NCBI GenBank assembly: GCA_004331795.1
Contig: SJSR01000002.1
Coordinates: forward strand, 620,001 to 684,000
Reading direction: 5' to 3'
Length of the DNA stretch: 64,000 nt
Origin: Erythrobacteraceae bacterium CFH 75059
Lineage (GTDB): Bacteria > Pseudomonadota > Alphaproteobacteria > Sphingomonadales > Sphingomonadaceae
Every line of letters begins with the position of its first letter. The first letter of the stretch is position 1. Made by a program: the position numbers and the translations under genes. This document shows positions 52,762-61,400 of this stretch, one piece after another. The notes below the pieces were generated by a model, which worked only from the letters and a program-made list of their open reading frames with translations, was not told where the DNA came from and did no database searches.

Positions 52762-54170
52762 GTGAACGCGCGCCAGGCGGCCGAGATGCCGTGGGCGAGT
52801 TGCGAGGCGGTGAACGCGAGACCGCACAGCCGTGCGGCCTCCCCGTGCAGCCACACCGCTTCGACAGCCGCCTCCGGCAGCGACCCGCCAGCCGCAGCCC
52901 GCCCGGCCACGATGCCGGCCAGCACGTCCCCGCTGCCGGCTGTCGCCAGCCAACTCGGCGCGGGGGGAAAGAACCGCACGCCGTCCGGTGCCGCGACGAG
53001 CGTATCCGGCCCCTTCGCCACGACGCAGCACCCCAAGGTGCCGGCAAGAGCGCGCACCCGGCACAGGCGCTCGCCGGCGGGGACGCCGAACACGTCGCAC
53101 AGCGCCGCGAGCTCACCCGCATGGGGGGTCAGGACCGCACGCACGCCGAGCCGGTCGCGGTCGTCCACCCGCAGCAGCAGCAGCGCATCCGCGTCGAGCA
53201 CCAGCCGGACGGTGGAAGCAAGAACGCGGTCCAGAAGCTCGCGCGCGCCGCTGTCGCGGCCCAGACCCGGCCCGGCCACGACCACCTGCGTTCGGGGGTC
53301 AAGGCCATCCTCCGCGTCCGCAATCGCGGCGGTGACGATGTGCGGCGGCACACCTTCCGGACGACTCCGCGTGAGCAGCTTGACGTAACCGGCCCCGGCA
53401 CGGGCGGCGCTCTCGCAGGCGAGGATGGCCGCACCCGGCATGGCGCCACCCAGCACGGCCACCAGCCCGCGCGTGTATTTGTGCGCCTCGGCGGGTGGTG
53501 CGGCGAGCCGCGGCCGCGGCGCCACCCGATCAGGTGATGCGGCCTGGAGCCCGATCGGGATCAACCGCGTCATGCCCATCCGCGCCCGCGCCGGCATCAG
53601 CCAGTGCGCGGGCTTCCACGCGCCGAGCGCCAGCGTGTGCGTGGCACCCGGCAGGCCGTCGAGCAGCACGGCACCGGTGTCGGCGGCGATCATGCTCGGC
53701 ACGTCTATCGCCACCCGCAGCGGGTGACGGGCATAAAGCGTCATCAGCTCGGCTCTGGCCTCGCCCTCCGGCGGTCGGGCAAGTCCCGTTCCGAAAAGCG
53801 CGTCGATCAGCAGCGGAGCGGTCGCTTCGGCCGCGCCGACGACCGAACCGTTGAAGAGATGCCGCGCCCGCACGGCCAGCGCGTCCCGCGGCGGGATCGG
53901 ACTGACGACCTCCACCGCAACACCGCGCCGGCGCAGCCTTTCGGCGACGAGATAGCCATCGCCTCCGTTGCGACCAGGGCCGCACAGCACCGTCACCCCC
54001 CGTCCTGCCGCGAGGCGCCAGATCCACTCGGTGCAGCCTTCCGCCGCCCTCTGCATCAGCGACCATTCATCGATCCCCGACGAGACCAGCGCCGCTTCGG
54101 CCGCGCGGACCGCATCGGCCGTGAGTACGGCTGCTTCCGTTTGGTCTGCATCGGACAGGGGGGCTGTCAC
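52758..54170 (-). CDS. nnr: Bifunctional NAD(P)H-hydrate epimerase/dehydratase
   Basis: 470 aa fusion that repairs hydrated NADH and NADPH. The epimerase half (NnrE, about 1-210) shows VTVLCGPGRNGGDGYLVAERL and IDALFGTGLARP. The dehydratase half (NnrD) has KYTRGLVAVLGG, VVAGPGLGRD, VLTPHAGELAAL and LATAGSGDVLAGIVAG. GTG at 54170 overlaps the ispE stop by 4 nt, and its own stop overlaps rlmD by 4 nt, so ispE-nnr-rlmD is one coupled unit. Confidence 0.95.
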   Translation of the reverse strand: MTAPLSDADQTEAAVLTADAVRAAEAALVSSGIDEWSLMQRAAEGCTEWIWRLAAGRGVTVLCGPGRNGGDGYLVAERLRRRGVAVEVVSPIPPRDALAVRARHLFNGSVVGAAEATAPLLIDALFGTGLARPPEGEARAELMTLYARHPLRVAIDVPSMIAADTGAVLLDGLPGATHTLALGAWKPAHWLMPARARMGMTRLIPIGLQAASPDRVAPRPRLAAPPAEAHKYTRGLVAVLGGAMPGAAILACESAARAGAGYVKLLTRSRPEGVPPHIVTAAIADAEDGLDPRTQVVVAGPGLGRDSGARELLDRVLASTVRLVLDADALLLLRVDDRDRLGVRAVLTPHAGELAALCDVFGVPAGERLCRVRALAGTLGCCVVAKGPDTLVAAPDGVRFFPPAPSWLATAGSGDVLAGIVAGRAAAGGSLPEAAVEAVWLHGEAARLCGLAFTASQLAHGISAAWRAFT

Positions 54171-54973
54171 CGGAGCTGTCCTGCAAGCTGCCACCAGCCG
54201 GGGTGCAGGCGCGTCAGACGCTCGTGCGCGGCGTCGCGGGCGGCAGGGCTGCGATAGAGCGCAAAGCAGGTCGCTCCCGAGCCGCTCATCCGCACCAGCC
54301 ACGGGTCCGTGCCCTCCAGCGCTGCACGCACGTCGGCAATGGCGGGACACAGACCCGTGGCCGGATTTTCCAGATCATTGCGTCCGCCCCGCGCGACCGT
54401 CTCCATGTCGCCAGCCGGCAACGGCCCCCGGTCCTGCCCGTCCCAGGCGGCAAAAACGCTGGCCGTTGGCAGTGGCAGCCGCGGATTGACCAGCAGCACG
54501 GGCGTGCCGGCCATCGTGTTCCTCACGGGCTGAAGGACGTCGCCGATCCCTGTGGCCAGACAGGGCTCGCTTCGCACGCATGCCGGCACGTCCGCGCCAA
54601 GTCCGACCGCGCGGCGATGCCAGTCGCCGGGCAATCCGCCCGCGTCCTCCACGGCGCGGAAGACGGCTCCCGCATCTGCCGAGCCGCCGCCAAGGCCGGC
54701 CGCGACCGGGAGCCGCTTGTCGAGCAAGACCGAAAACCGGCCAGCCCGCGGCAAGACGCTCAGCGCGCGCGACACGATGTTGCCCGGATGCCCCGTCAGG
54801 GCACTGGCGAACTCGCCGCCGATGCGCAGCGTGTCCTCCTCCGCCGGGGTGAAGACAAGCTCGTCACCCTGATCGACGAAGGCGAACAGCGTCTCGATCT
54901 CGTGATACCCGTCGGCGCGCCGCCGCCGGATGTGCAGGGCAAGGTTTATCTTCGCGTAGGCGGTCTGCCGCAT
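54167..54973 (-). CDS. ispE: 4-diphosphocytidyl-2-C-methyl-D-erythritol kinase
   Basis: 268 aa GHMP kinase of the MEP isoprenoid pathway. Motifs: AYAKINLALHIRRRRADGYH near the N-terminus, the ATP loop KRLPVAAGLGGGSADAGAVF, and SGSGATCFALYRS near the end. It phosphorylates CDP-methylerythritol on the 2-hydroxyl. The ATG at 54973 (MRQTAYAKINLALH) is 16 nt after the ETF-QO stop. Slightly shorter than E. coli IspE (283 aa). Confidence 0.95.
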   Translation of the reverse strand: MRQTAYAKINLALHIRRRRADGYHEIETLFAFVDQGDELVFTPAEEDTLRIGGEFASALTGHPGNIVSRALSVLPRAGRFSVLLDKRLPVAAGLGGGSADAGAVFRAVEDAGGLPGDWHRRAVGLGADVPACVRSEPCLATGIGDVLQPVRNTMAGTPVLLVNPRLPLPTASVFAAWDGQDRGPLPAGDMETVARGGRNDLENPATGLCPAIADVRAALEGTDPWLVRMSGSGATCFALYRSPAARDAAHERLTRLHPGWWQLAGQLR

Positions 54974-54989
54974 GGCCGGCGGCGCGTGG

Positions 54990-56636
54990 TCACATGTTGG
55001 GGTAGTTTGGACCGCCGCCGCCCTCGGGCGTGGTCCACTCGATGTTCTGGTTGGGATCCTTGATGTCGCAGGTCTTGCAATGCACGCAGTTCTGCGCGTT
55101 GATGACGAAGCGCGGATCCCCCTCTTCAACACCGACCCACTCGTACACGGCGGCGGGGCAATAACGCGTGGATGGTCCGGCATAGACCTCAAGCTCGCTC
55201 GTGCGCTGAAGCTCCGGGTCGCGCAGCTTCAGGTGACACGGCTGATCCTCCTCGTGATTGGTGTTGGACAGGAACACGGAGGACAGCCGGTCGAAGCTGA
55301 TGACGTTGTCGGGCTTGGGATAGTTGATCGGGCGATGAAGGTCGGCCCGCTGGAGATGGGTATGGTCCGGCCGGTGCTTCATCGCATAGGGCACGCCGAT
55401 GCGCAGGGTGCGCATCCACATGTCGGCGCCGGCGATGATGGTCCCCAGATCCGCGCCGAACTTCGACACCGCCGGCTGCGCGTTCTGCACCGCCTTCAGC
55501 TCGCGGGCGATCCAGCTCGAACGGACCGCCTCGTCGTACTCGTCCAGCTGGGCATGCGCCCGCCCTTTGGCGATGGCCGCGGCGACGCTTTCCGCAGCGA
55601 GCATGCCGCTCTTCATCGCGGTGTGGCTGCCCTTAATGCGCGGCACGTTGACGAAGCCGGCCGCGCACCCGATCAGCGCGCCGCCCGGAAAGGCCAGCTT
55701 GGGCACCGACTGCCATCCGCCTTCGTTGATCGCCCGCGCGCCATAGGCGACCCGCTTGCCGCCCTCGAGGTAGGCCGCGATTGCGGGATGATGCTTGAAG
55801 CGCTGGAACTCCTGGAACGGGGACAGGTACGGGTTCTTGTAGTCGAGCGCGGTGACGAAGCCGATGGCGATCTGGTTGTTGGCCTGATGGTATAGGAAGC
55901 CGCCGCCCCAGCTCTCACTTTCCGACAACGGCCAGCCCTGCGTGTGGATGACACGGCCCGGAACATGCTTTGCCGGATCGATGTCCCAGATTTCCTTGAT
56001 GCCCAATCCGTAGATCTGCGGCTGGCAGTTGGCCTCCAGATCGAACCGCTTCTTCAGCGTCTTGGTCAGATTGCCGCGCACACCTTCGGCGAACAGGGTG
56101 TATTTGGCGCGGATTTCCATGCCGGGCTGATAGTCCGGCTTGTGCGAACCGTCCGCCGCGACGCCCATGTCCTGCGTGACGACTCCGCCCACCGAACCGT
56201 CATCGTTGAACAGGATCTCGGCGGCGGGGAAGCCGGGGAACACCATCACCCCTGCTTCTTCCGCCCGCTCGCCGAGCCAGCGGGCAAGGTTGGCGAGCGA
56301 GCCGGTGTAATTGCCCTTGTTCGACATGAATGGTGGCATGAGCAGATGCGGAAGGCTGTACTGCTTGCGGCGCGTGAGCACCCAATGCCAGTTGTCGGTG
56401 ACGGGTGTTTGCGCCATGGGACAGTCCATGTCGCGCCAGTCGGGAAACAGCTCGTCGAGCGCCTTGGGATCGACAACCGCCCCGGACAGCACATGCGCGC
56501 CGATCTCGGAACCCTTCTCAAGGACCACCACTTCCAGCGCGTCGTTGATCTGCTTGAGCTTGATCGCCGCGGCGAGGCCAGCCACACTGCCGCCGACGAT
56601 GACGACGTCGCAGTCCATGGATTCCCGTTCAGCCAT
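54990..56636 (-). CDS. etfD: Electron transfer flavoprotein-ubiquinone oxidoreductase
   Basis: 548 aa. Passes electrons from reduced ETF to ubiquinone at the inner membrane. FAD-binding VIVGGSVAGLAAAIKLKQIN lies at the N-terminus; AEGVRGNLTKTLKKRFDLE and PGGALIGCAAGFVNVPRIKG are family segments. The C-terminal ferredoxin-like site supplies Cys in TRYCPAAVYEW and NCVHCKTCDIKDPNQNI. ATG at 56636. The ETF subunit genes are not in the window. Divergent from the UDG-like gene. Confidence 0.97.
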   Translation of the reverse strand: MAERESMDCDVVIVGGSVAGLAAAIKLKQINDALEVVVLEKGSEIGAHVLSGAVVDPKALDELFPDWRDMDCPMAQTPVTDNWHWVLTRRKQYSLPHLLMPPFMSNKGNYTGSLANLARWLGERAEEAGVMVFPGFPAAEILFNDDGSVGGVVTQDMGVAADGSHKPDYQPGMEIRAKYTLFAEGVRGNLTKTLKKRFDLEANCQPQIYGLGIKEIWDIDPAKHVPGRVIHTQGWPLSESESWGGGFLYHQANNQIAIGFVTALDYKNPYLSPFQEFQRFKHHPAIAAYLEGGKRVAYGARAINEGGWQSVPKLAFPGGALIGCAAGFVNVPRIKGSHTAMKSGMLAAESVAAAIAKGRAHAQLDEYDEAVRSSWIARELKAVQNAQPAVSKFGADLGTIIAGADMWMRTLRIGVPYAMKHRPDHTHLQRADLHRPINYPKPDNVISFDRLSSVFLSNTNHEEDQPCHLKLRDPELQRTSELEVYAGPSTRYCPAAVYEWVGVEEGDPRFVINAQNCVHCKTCDIKDPNQNIEWTTPEGGGGPNYPNM

Positions 56637-56713
56637 TCGTCTTGCGCTTTCCTGCCATCACCGTCCGCCCTCTGCATTGGTCACTGCCCGATGACAGGTC
56701 AAGGGGTGCGCGC

Positions 56714-57442
56714 GTGAGCGGCACGGAACCGCAGCGAGGCGCTCCGAGCCGGATTGCCGAGGGCATCCATGACTGGTGGCGCCTTGCCGGAGTCGATCAA
56801 CTCTACGCCGACGAACCGGCGCCGCTCGCCGCCCCTCCCCGCGACCCGGCGGAAGACGGGTCTGGCGGCGCGAGCGCCACGTCCGCAGCTCACGCGGAGA
56901 ACCATCAGCCTGTGTCGGCGAGCGGCCCTGCTGCACGCTTCGGCGGCGAGGAAGCCAGCTGGCCGCGGAACCTTGCGGCGTTTCGCCAGTGGTGGCTCGA
57001 CGAACCGCTGCTCGGGGAGCGCGGCGCCTATCCGCGCATTCCGCCGGCAGGAGAACGCGGCGCGCAGCTCATGATCGTTGTTCCCGAGCCGGAGGCGGAG
57101 GATCGCGACGCCCTGCTGTCCGGCCCGCTGGGCCAGACGTGCCGCCACATGCTTCGCGCGATGCAGATTGATCCCGCCTCGGCCTATCTGGCCAGCGCCC
57201 TGCCGCGGCACACCCCGCTGGCCGACTTCGCCGCTCTTGCCAAGGAGGGACTGGGCGATATCCTGCGCCTGCACATCACGCTGGCAAGCCCCCGGCAGGT
57301 GCTTGTCCTTGGCCGGTCGCTTCATCCGCTGCTGGTGGACGATCCGGCGGTGTTTTGCGGGCCCGGCCTCGAGGAGCTGCGCCGTTCCGCGCTGCGCCGG
57401 CGCCGCTTCTGGGCGAGGTGGCTTGAAGAGACGGAGGGATAG
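56714..57442 (+). CDS. Uracil-DNA-glycosylase-like protein, motifs degenerate
   Basis: 242 aa from GTG 56714, which has AAGGGG (56701-56706) at 7-8 nt. The C-terminal 150 residues resemble the family 4 UDG fold: QLMIVVPEPEAEDRDALLSG, LGQTCRHMLRAMQIDPASAY, GDILRLHITLASPRQVLVLG. However, the catalytic N-terminal motif, the four iron-sulfur Cys and the terminal His-Pro-Ser loop are missing or altered. The first 100 residues are a low-complexity, Ala/Pro-rich stretch with Trp residues. It is therefore unlikely to be an active glycosylase. One nucleotide separates it from the transglycosylase gene. Confidence 0.6.
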   Translation: MSGTEPQRGAPSRIAEGIHDWWRLAGVDQLYADEPAPLAAPPRDPAEDGSGGASATSAAHAENHQPVSASGPAARFGGEEASWPRNLAAFRQWWLDEPLLGERGAYPRIPPAGERGAQLMIVVPEPEAEDRDALLSGPLGQTCRHMLRAMQIDPASAYLASALPRHTPLADFAALAKEGLGDILRLHITLASPRQVLVLGRSLHPLLVDDPAVFCGPGLEELRRSALRRRRFWARWLEETEG

Positions 57443-57443
57443 G

Positions 57444-59144
57444 ATGCGGGTCGAACGGTTGCTGGGGGCGGTCCTGTGCGCCTGCTCCATGTCCGTCCTG
57501 CCGGTCGCAGCCGTGGCGCAGGAGGTCGATCTGTCGCAGCTGCGTCCGCCGCCGGCCGCTCCGGTCCTGAGCGAGCGGGAGGCAATCGACGCGGCCCTGC
57601 GCGCCTTCGACCGCGCCGATTGGCCGGCCGTGTCGGCGGCCCTTGCCGGTCAAGCCGACACCGCGCTGAAGGGCTTCATCATGGCGGAGATGCACCTTGC
57701 GGCGGGCAGTCCCCGCACCGAGGCGCACGAGATCGCCGCGTGGCTGCAACGCTATCCCGACCTGCCGCAGGCGGAGCAGATGCTGCGGCTGGGACAGCGA
57801 CGCGGGCTGACCATGCCGGTCACCCTGCCGGGCGCCAACCCGACGAGCCGCGGCGCGCCGATCAGCAAGCGCGTGCGGCCGCGCACCACGGGCGACGGAA
57901 CCATGCCGCAGGCGGTGGCCGATGCCATTCAGGAGCGCATCCGCACCGACGATCCGGATGGCGCGCGGCTGCTGCTCGACGGGGTGGATGCAACGCTGAG
58001 TCCCGAGGCGCGTGCCGAGTGGCGGCAGCGGGTCGCGTGGTCCTACTACATCGAAAACCGCGACAGCGCCGCACTGACCATGGCGCAGACGGTCCGCGAC
58101 GGGCGAGGCCCTTGGCTCGCGGAAGGAGAATGGACCGTCGGGCTTGCGGCGTGGCGGCTTGGCGACTGTGCCACCGCGTTCGACGGCTTTGCCCGCGCGG
58201 CAGGCCTGACCGGTGACACGGAACTTGCCGATGCGGCGCACTTCTGGGCTGCACGAGCGGCCGCGCGCTGCCGGCAGCCTGAACGTGCCCAGCACCATCT
58301 GCGTCTCGCCGCGCGAAACGACGAAACGCTCTACGGCATGCTGGCGCGCGAACGGCTCGGGCAGCCTCTGCCTGCGCATACCGTTCACCCGCTCAGCGCG
58401 GAGGACCGGCGGATCATCGCCCGCTCGCGCAATGCGCAGCTCGCGACCCAGCTGGCGGAACGTGGCAGGGACGCGTGGGCAAGCCGGGCGTTGCAGCACG
58501 AGGTGCTGACCGGCGAACCGCGCCATTTCGGCACCTACGCGCGCCTCGCCCGCGAACTCAATCTCCCCCGCACACAGGTGTGGATGAGCATGAACGTTCC
58601 GCGCGGAGCCGTCTCGGACCCGGCGCTGCGTTATCCCACCGTGACCTGGCAACCCACGGAAGGTTGGCGGGTCGATCCGGCGCTTGCCTTCGCCCACGCC
58701 CTGCAGGAATCCGATTTCGTCGCCGGCGCGGTCAGTTCGGCCAACGCCATCGGATTGATGCAGGTGCGGCCGATTGCCGCCCGCGATGTCGCAGGCCGCA
58801 CCAATCTCGACGCGCGTCATGCCGATCTCCGGGATCCCGCCACCAACCTGACTTTCGGTCAGCGGAACCTCGAAAAGCTGAGCGAGGCAAGCGCCACGCA
58901 GGGCACGCTGCTCAAGGTGATGGCGGCTTACAATGCCGGGCTCAGCCCGGTGACGCGCTGGAACGCGGAGATCATGGCCGGCGGCGATCCGCTGCTGTGG
59001 ATGGAGTCGATCCCGTTCTGGGAAACGCGCGGCTATGTCGCCGTCGTTTTGCGCAATTACTGGATGTATCTGCGGCAACGCGACCAGAGCGCGCCGAGCC
59101 GCCTGGCCCTTGCCCAGAACGAATGGCCCATGTTCCCGCGTTAG
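57444..59144 (+). CDS. slt: Soluble lytic murein transglycosylase
   Basis: 566 aa periplasmic enzyme that cleaves the glycan strands of peptidoglycan. A signal peptide (MRVERLLGAVLCACSMSVLP, then VAAVAQ) is followed by a long helical-repeat domain (about 60-400), as in Slt70. The lysozyme-like domain has the catalytic Glu in FAHALQESDFVAGAVSSANA, then IGLMQVRPIAARDV and KVMAAYNAGLSPVTRW. GGAGGG (57433-57438) is 5 nt from the ATG. Coupled to the UDG-like gene upstream. Confidence 0.93.
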   Translation: MRVERLLGAVLCACSMSVLPVAAVAQEVDLSQLRPPPAAPVLSEREAIDAALRAFDRADWPAVSAALAGQADTALKGFIMAEMHLAAGSPRTEAHEIAAWLQRYPDLPQAEQMLRLGQRRGLTMPVTLPGANPTSRGAPISKRVRPRTTGDGTMPQAVADAIQERIRTDDPDGARLLLDGVDATLSPEARAEWRQRVAWSYYIENRDSAALTMAQTVRDGRGPWLAEGEWTVGLAAWRLGDCATAFDGFARAAGLTGDTELADAAHFWAARAAARCRQPERAQHHLRLAARNDETLYGMLARERLGQPLPAHTVHPLSAEDRRIIARSRNAQLATQLAERGRDAWASRALQHEVLTGEPRHFGTYARLARELNLPRTQVWMSMNVPRGAVSDPALRYPTVTWQPTEGWRVDPALAFAHALQESDFVAGAVSSANAIGLMQVRPIAARDVAGRTNLDARHADLRDPATNLTFGQRNLEKLSEASATQGTLLKVMAAYNAGLSPVTRWNAEIMAGGDPLLWMESIPFWETRGYVAVVLRNYWMYLRQRDQSAPSRLALAQNEWPMFPR

Positions 59145-59206
59145 CGCATCGCGTGCGCCTCGTTGCCGATTGCAACGGCGGATCCAGCCCACTGGACGCC
59201 TTCCAT

Positions 59207-59221
59207 GTTCCTGCTATGTTC
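59207..59221 (+). promoter_or_regulatory. Candidate LexA (SOS) box
   Basis: GTTCCTGCTATGTTC fits the alphaproteobacterial LexA site GTTC-N7-GTTC exactly. It ends 5 nt before the start codon of a radical SAM gene of DNA-repair ancestry. Eight fixed bases would occur once or twice by chance in a window this size, so position is the main support. Confidence 0.45.
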
Positions 59222-59226
59222 CGTGC

Positions 59227-60303
59227 ATGGAACGATCCGTTCACCGCATCAAGGGACGCGGCGCGCAATCGGGGGGCCTCTCGACCCGGTTCGCCGAGCT
59301 CCAGCGCGTCGCGGACGAGGTCTGCGAGGGGTCCCATGCCTCGCCGGCAGAACAGGACCGGCGCACCCAGGTCGAGGTCGAACATGCGCGCGCGGTCCTG
59401 ACCCGCAACGCCTCGCCCGACATCGGCTTCGACCGCTCGGTCAATCCGTATCGCGGCTGCGAGCACGGGTGCATCTACTGCTACGCCCGCCCGACCCACG
59501 CCTATCTGGGGCTGTCTCCCGGCCTCGACTTCGAGCGGCGGATTACCGTCAAGAGCAATGCCGCCACTGTCCTGCGGCAGACCTTTGCCAGCCCGTCCTA
59601 CCGTCCGGCGCCGCTCGCCTTGGGGACGAGCACCGACGGCTACCAGCCGGTCGAAGCGACATGGCGCGTGACCCGCGCAATCCTGGAGCTGTGTCTCGAA
59701 TGCCGTCATCCGGTGACCGTCACGACGAAGTCCGACCGGGTGCTGAAAGATCTTGACCTGCTTGCCCGGCTGGCGGCGCAGCGGCTGGTCAGCGTCGCCG
59801 TCTCGGTCACCTCGCTTGATCCGGCCTTGTCGCGGAGGCTGGAGCCGCGCGCTGCGTCGCCGGCAAGGCGCATCGCCGCGATGCGGGAACTCGCCGCTGC
59901 CGGCATTCCGGTCCACTGCGCCGTCTCGCCGGTCATCCCCGCTCTGACGGACATGCACCTCGAGGCCATTGTCGCGGAGGCCGCACGGGCAGGCGTGGTG
60001 TCGGCAGGGTGGATCCCGCTGCGATTGCCGCTGGAGGTCGCCCCCTTGTTCAAGGAGTGGCTCGACACTTTCTATCCCGACCGGGCCAGCAAGGTCATGG
60101 GGATCGTCCGCTCGATGCGGAACGGACAGGAGAATGATCCGCGCTTCTTCGAACGCTTCAGGGGCTCGGGACCGTGGGCCGAACTCCTGCAGGCGCGGTT
60201 CGCCGTCGCCTGCCGTCGCGCCAATCTTGGCAGGCAGCGCATCACTCTCGACACGAACGCATTCCGCCGCCCGCCGGACACGGATCAGCTTCAACTGCTC
60301 TGA
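59227..60303 (+). CDS. PA0069-family radical SAM protein (SplB-like)
   Basis: 358 aa. The radical SAM cluster motif is CEHGCIYCYARPTHAYLGL (Cx3Cx2C), preceded by NPYRGC and followed by SPGLDFERRITVKSNAATVL and LALGTSTDGYQPVEATWRV. It belongs to the PA0069 family, distant relatives of spore photoproduct lyase, with unproven function. The ATG at 59227 gives RIKGRGAQSGGLSTRF, as expected near the N-terminus of the family. No Shine-Dalgarno is visible because a LexA-type box ends 5 nt upstream, so the transcript may be leaderless. It stands 82 bp after slt. Confidence 0.9.
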   Translation: MERSVHRIKGRGAQSGGLSTRFAELQRVADEVCEGSHASPAEQDRRTQVEVEHARAVLTRNASPDIGFDRSVNPYRGCEHGCIYCYARPTHAYLGLSPGLDFERRITVKSNAATVLRQTFASPSYRPAPLALGTSTDGYQPVEATWRVTRAILELCLECRHPVTVTTKSDRVLKDLDLLARLAAQRLVSVAVSVTSLDPALSRRLEPRAASPARRIAAMRELAAAGIPVHCAVSPVIPALTDMHLEAIVAEAARAGVVSAGWIPLRLPLEVAPLFKEWLDTFYPDRASKVMGIVRSMRNGQENDPRFFERFRGSGPWAELLQARFAVACRRANLGRQRITLDTNAFRRPPDTDQLQLL

Positions 60304-60376
60304 ACAGGCTCGGTGTTAATCTGATCGAAAGCATGGCGTGCGCAGATCCTGCCTGCGTGACGGGGAAGAACAACGG

Positions 60377-60904
60377 ATGCGGGTGAAGCTTGCGCTGGTG
60401 CTCGTTGCGATCGCCGCGGCGGGTTGCGCTCCCGAGGCACGAACACGCGCGCTTGCGGATCTTAATCTGTCCGATCCGCGCGTCGTCGAGGATGTGCTCA
60501 GTGACCTCCCCGCCGATGACCGTGGCGCGTTCTCGACCTTTGTCGTGCATCACCTCGCCACCTCCAAAGCGTTCTGCGGCGAGGTGCTCCTCGATGAGCA
60601 GGGACGCCAGCCGACCACGGTGGGCGAAGCGATCCGGCTGACCCGTCTGCGGGAGGAACGGCTCAATGCCGTGCCCGAGGTGGTGAATCCGGACCGCCTC
60701 GATCCTGACGCCCGGCATCAGTACGAGCTGGCCGCGCTGCTCGAGGCGCATCGCCGCCTTGTCGACAGCCGCGAAACGCTGATGATGGTGAGCGGCGAGA
60801 AAGCCCGCGATCGGGTGGCGCAGCTCGACCGCGAGATTGCCGTCGCCGCCGAACGGCTTGAACAGGCCCGCGCGGCCGGCCCTGCCGCCCGTCAGGAGAC
60901 GTGA
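60377..60904 (+). CDS. Predicted lipoprotein with helical C-terminus
   Basis: 175 aa. Type II signal peptide with AAGC (Cys17), then a helical domain with RVVEDVLSDLPADDRGAFST and HHLATSKAFCGEVLLDE. The C-terminal half is amphipathic or coiled (LREERLNAVPEV, RVAQLDREIAVAAERLEQAR). No named family recognised. ATG at 60377 with GGGGAAG about 9 nt upstream. It follows the radical SAM gene by 73 bp and converges with the next lipoprotein. Confidence 0.75.
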   Translation: MRVKLALVLVAIAAAGCAPEARTRALADLNLSDPRVVEDVLSDLPADDRGAFSTFVVHHLATSKAFCGEVLLDEQGRQPTTVGEAIRLTRLREERLNAVPEVVNPDRLDPDARHQYELAALLEAHRRLVDSRETLMMVSGEKARDRVAQLDREIAVAAERLEQARAAGPAARQET

Positions 60905-60920
60905 CCCCGCGGCCTGCGAA

Positions 60921-61400
60921 TTAGCGGCGCCCGAACTGGCGTCCGCAGGATTCCTGCGCCCCGCGGTTCAGGCGAAATCCCTGGAAGAAGCGTGCCAGCT
61001 CCACGGACTCTGTTCCGAAGACGTGCTCGATCCGGATCACCGGGCGCGGTGCCGCGCTCGGCATCGTTCCTTCGATCACCGCCCATGATCCCGCTCCCGA
61101 GCCGACCTCCATCACGTGGAAATCGGGTCCGGTGAACGCCACCCGCCCCGTCTCTCCAAGCGGAGCGAAACTGGCGCTCTCGGTGACTTCGAAGGCGTGC
61201 GGCCCGATCATGCCCGTCAGATTGACGCCCAGACGCCCCTGATCGGCGTCGACAATCATGCCTTGCGACGGGAGAACGAAGGAGCTGCGATCGAGGCAGA
61301 TTGTGGTTTCACCCTGAACCACCTCGGTCAGACCCGAGCGTGGCACGGTGGCGCAGGCGGACAGCACGGCGAGCGCAGCAATGGCAGACAGCGACCTCAT
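60921..61400 (-). CDS. Predicted lipoprotein
   Basis: 159 aa. Lipobox LSAC (Cys16) after a short hydrophobic signal. The mature part is predicted mostly beta (TEVVQGETTICLDRSSFVLP, GRVAFTGPDFHVMEVGSGAG) with two further Cys. No domain recognised. Its ATG overlaps the acyl-CoA ligase stop by 4 nt (ATGA), so it is translated from the ligase mRNA. Confidence 0.75.
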   Translation of the reverse strand: MRSLSAIAALAVLSACATVPRSGLTEVVQGETTICLDRSSFVLPSQGMIVDADQGRLGVNLTGMIGPHAFEVTESASFAPLGETGRVAFTGPDFHVMEVGSGAGSWAVIEGTMPSAAPRPVIRIEHVFGTESVELARFFQGFRLNRGAQESCGRQFGRR

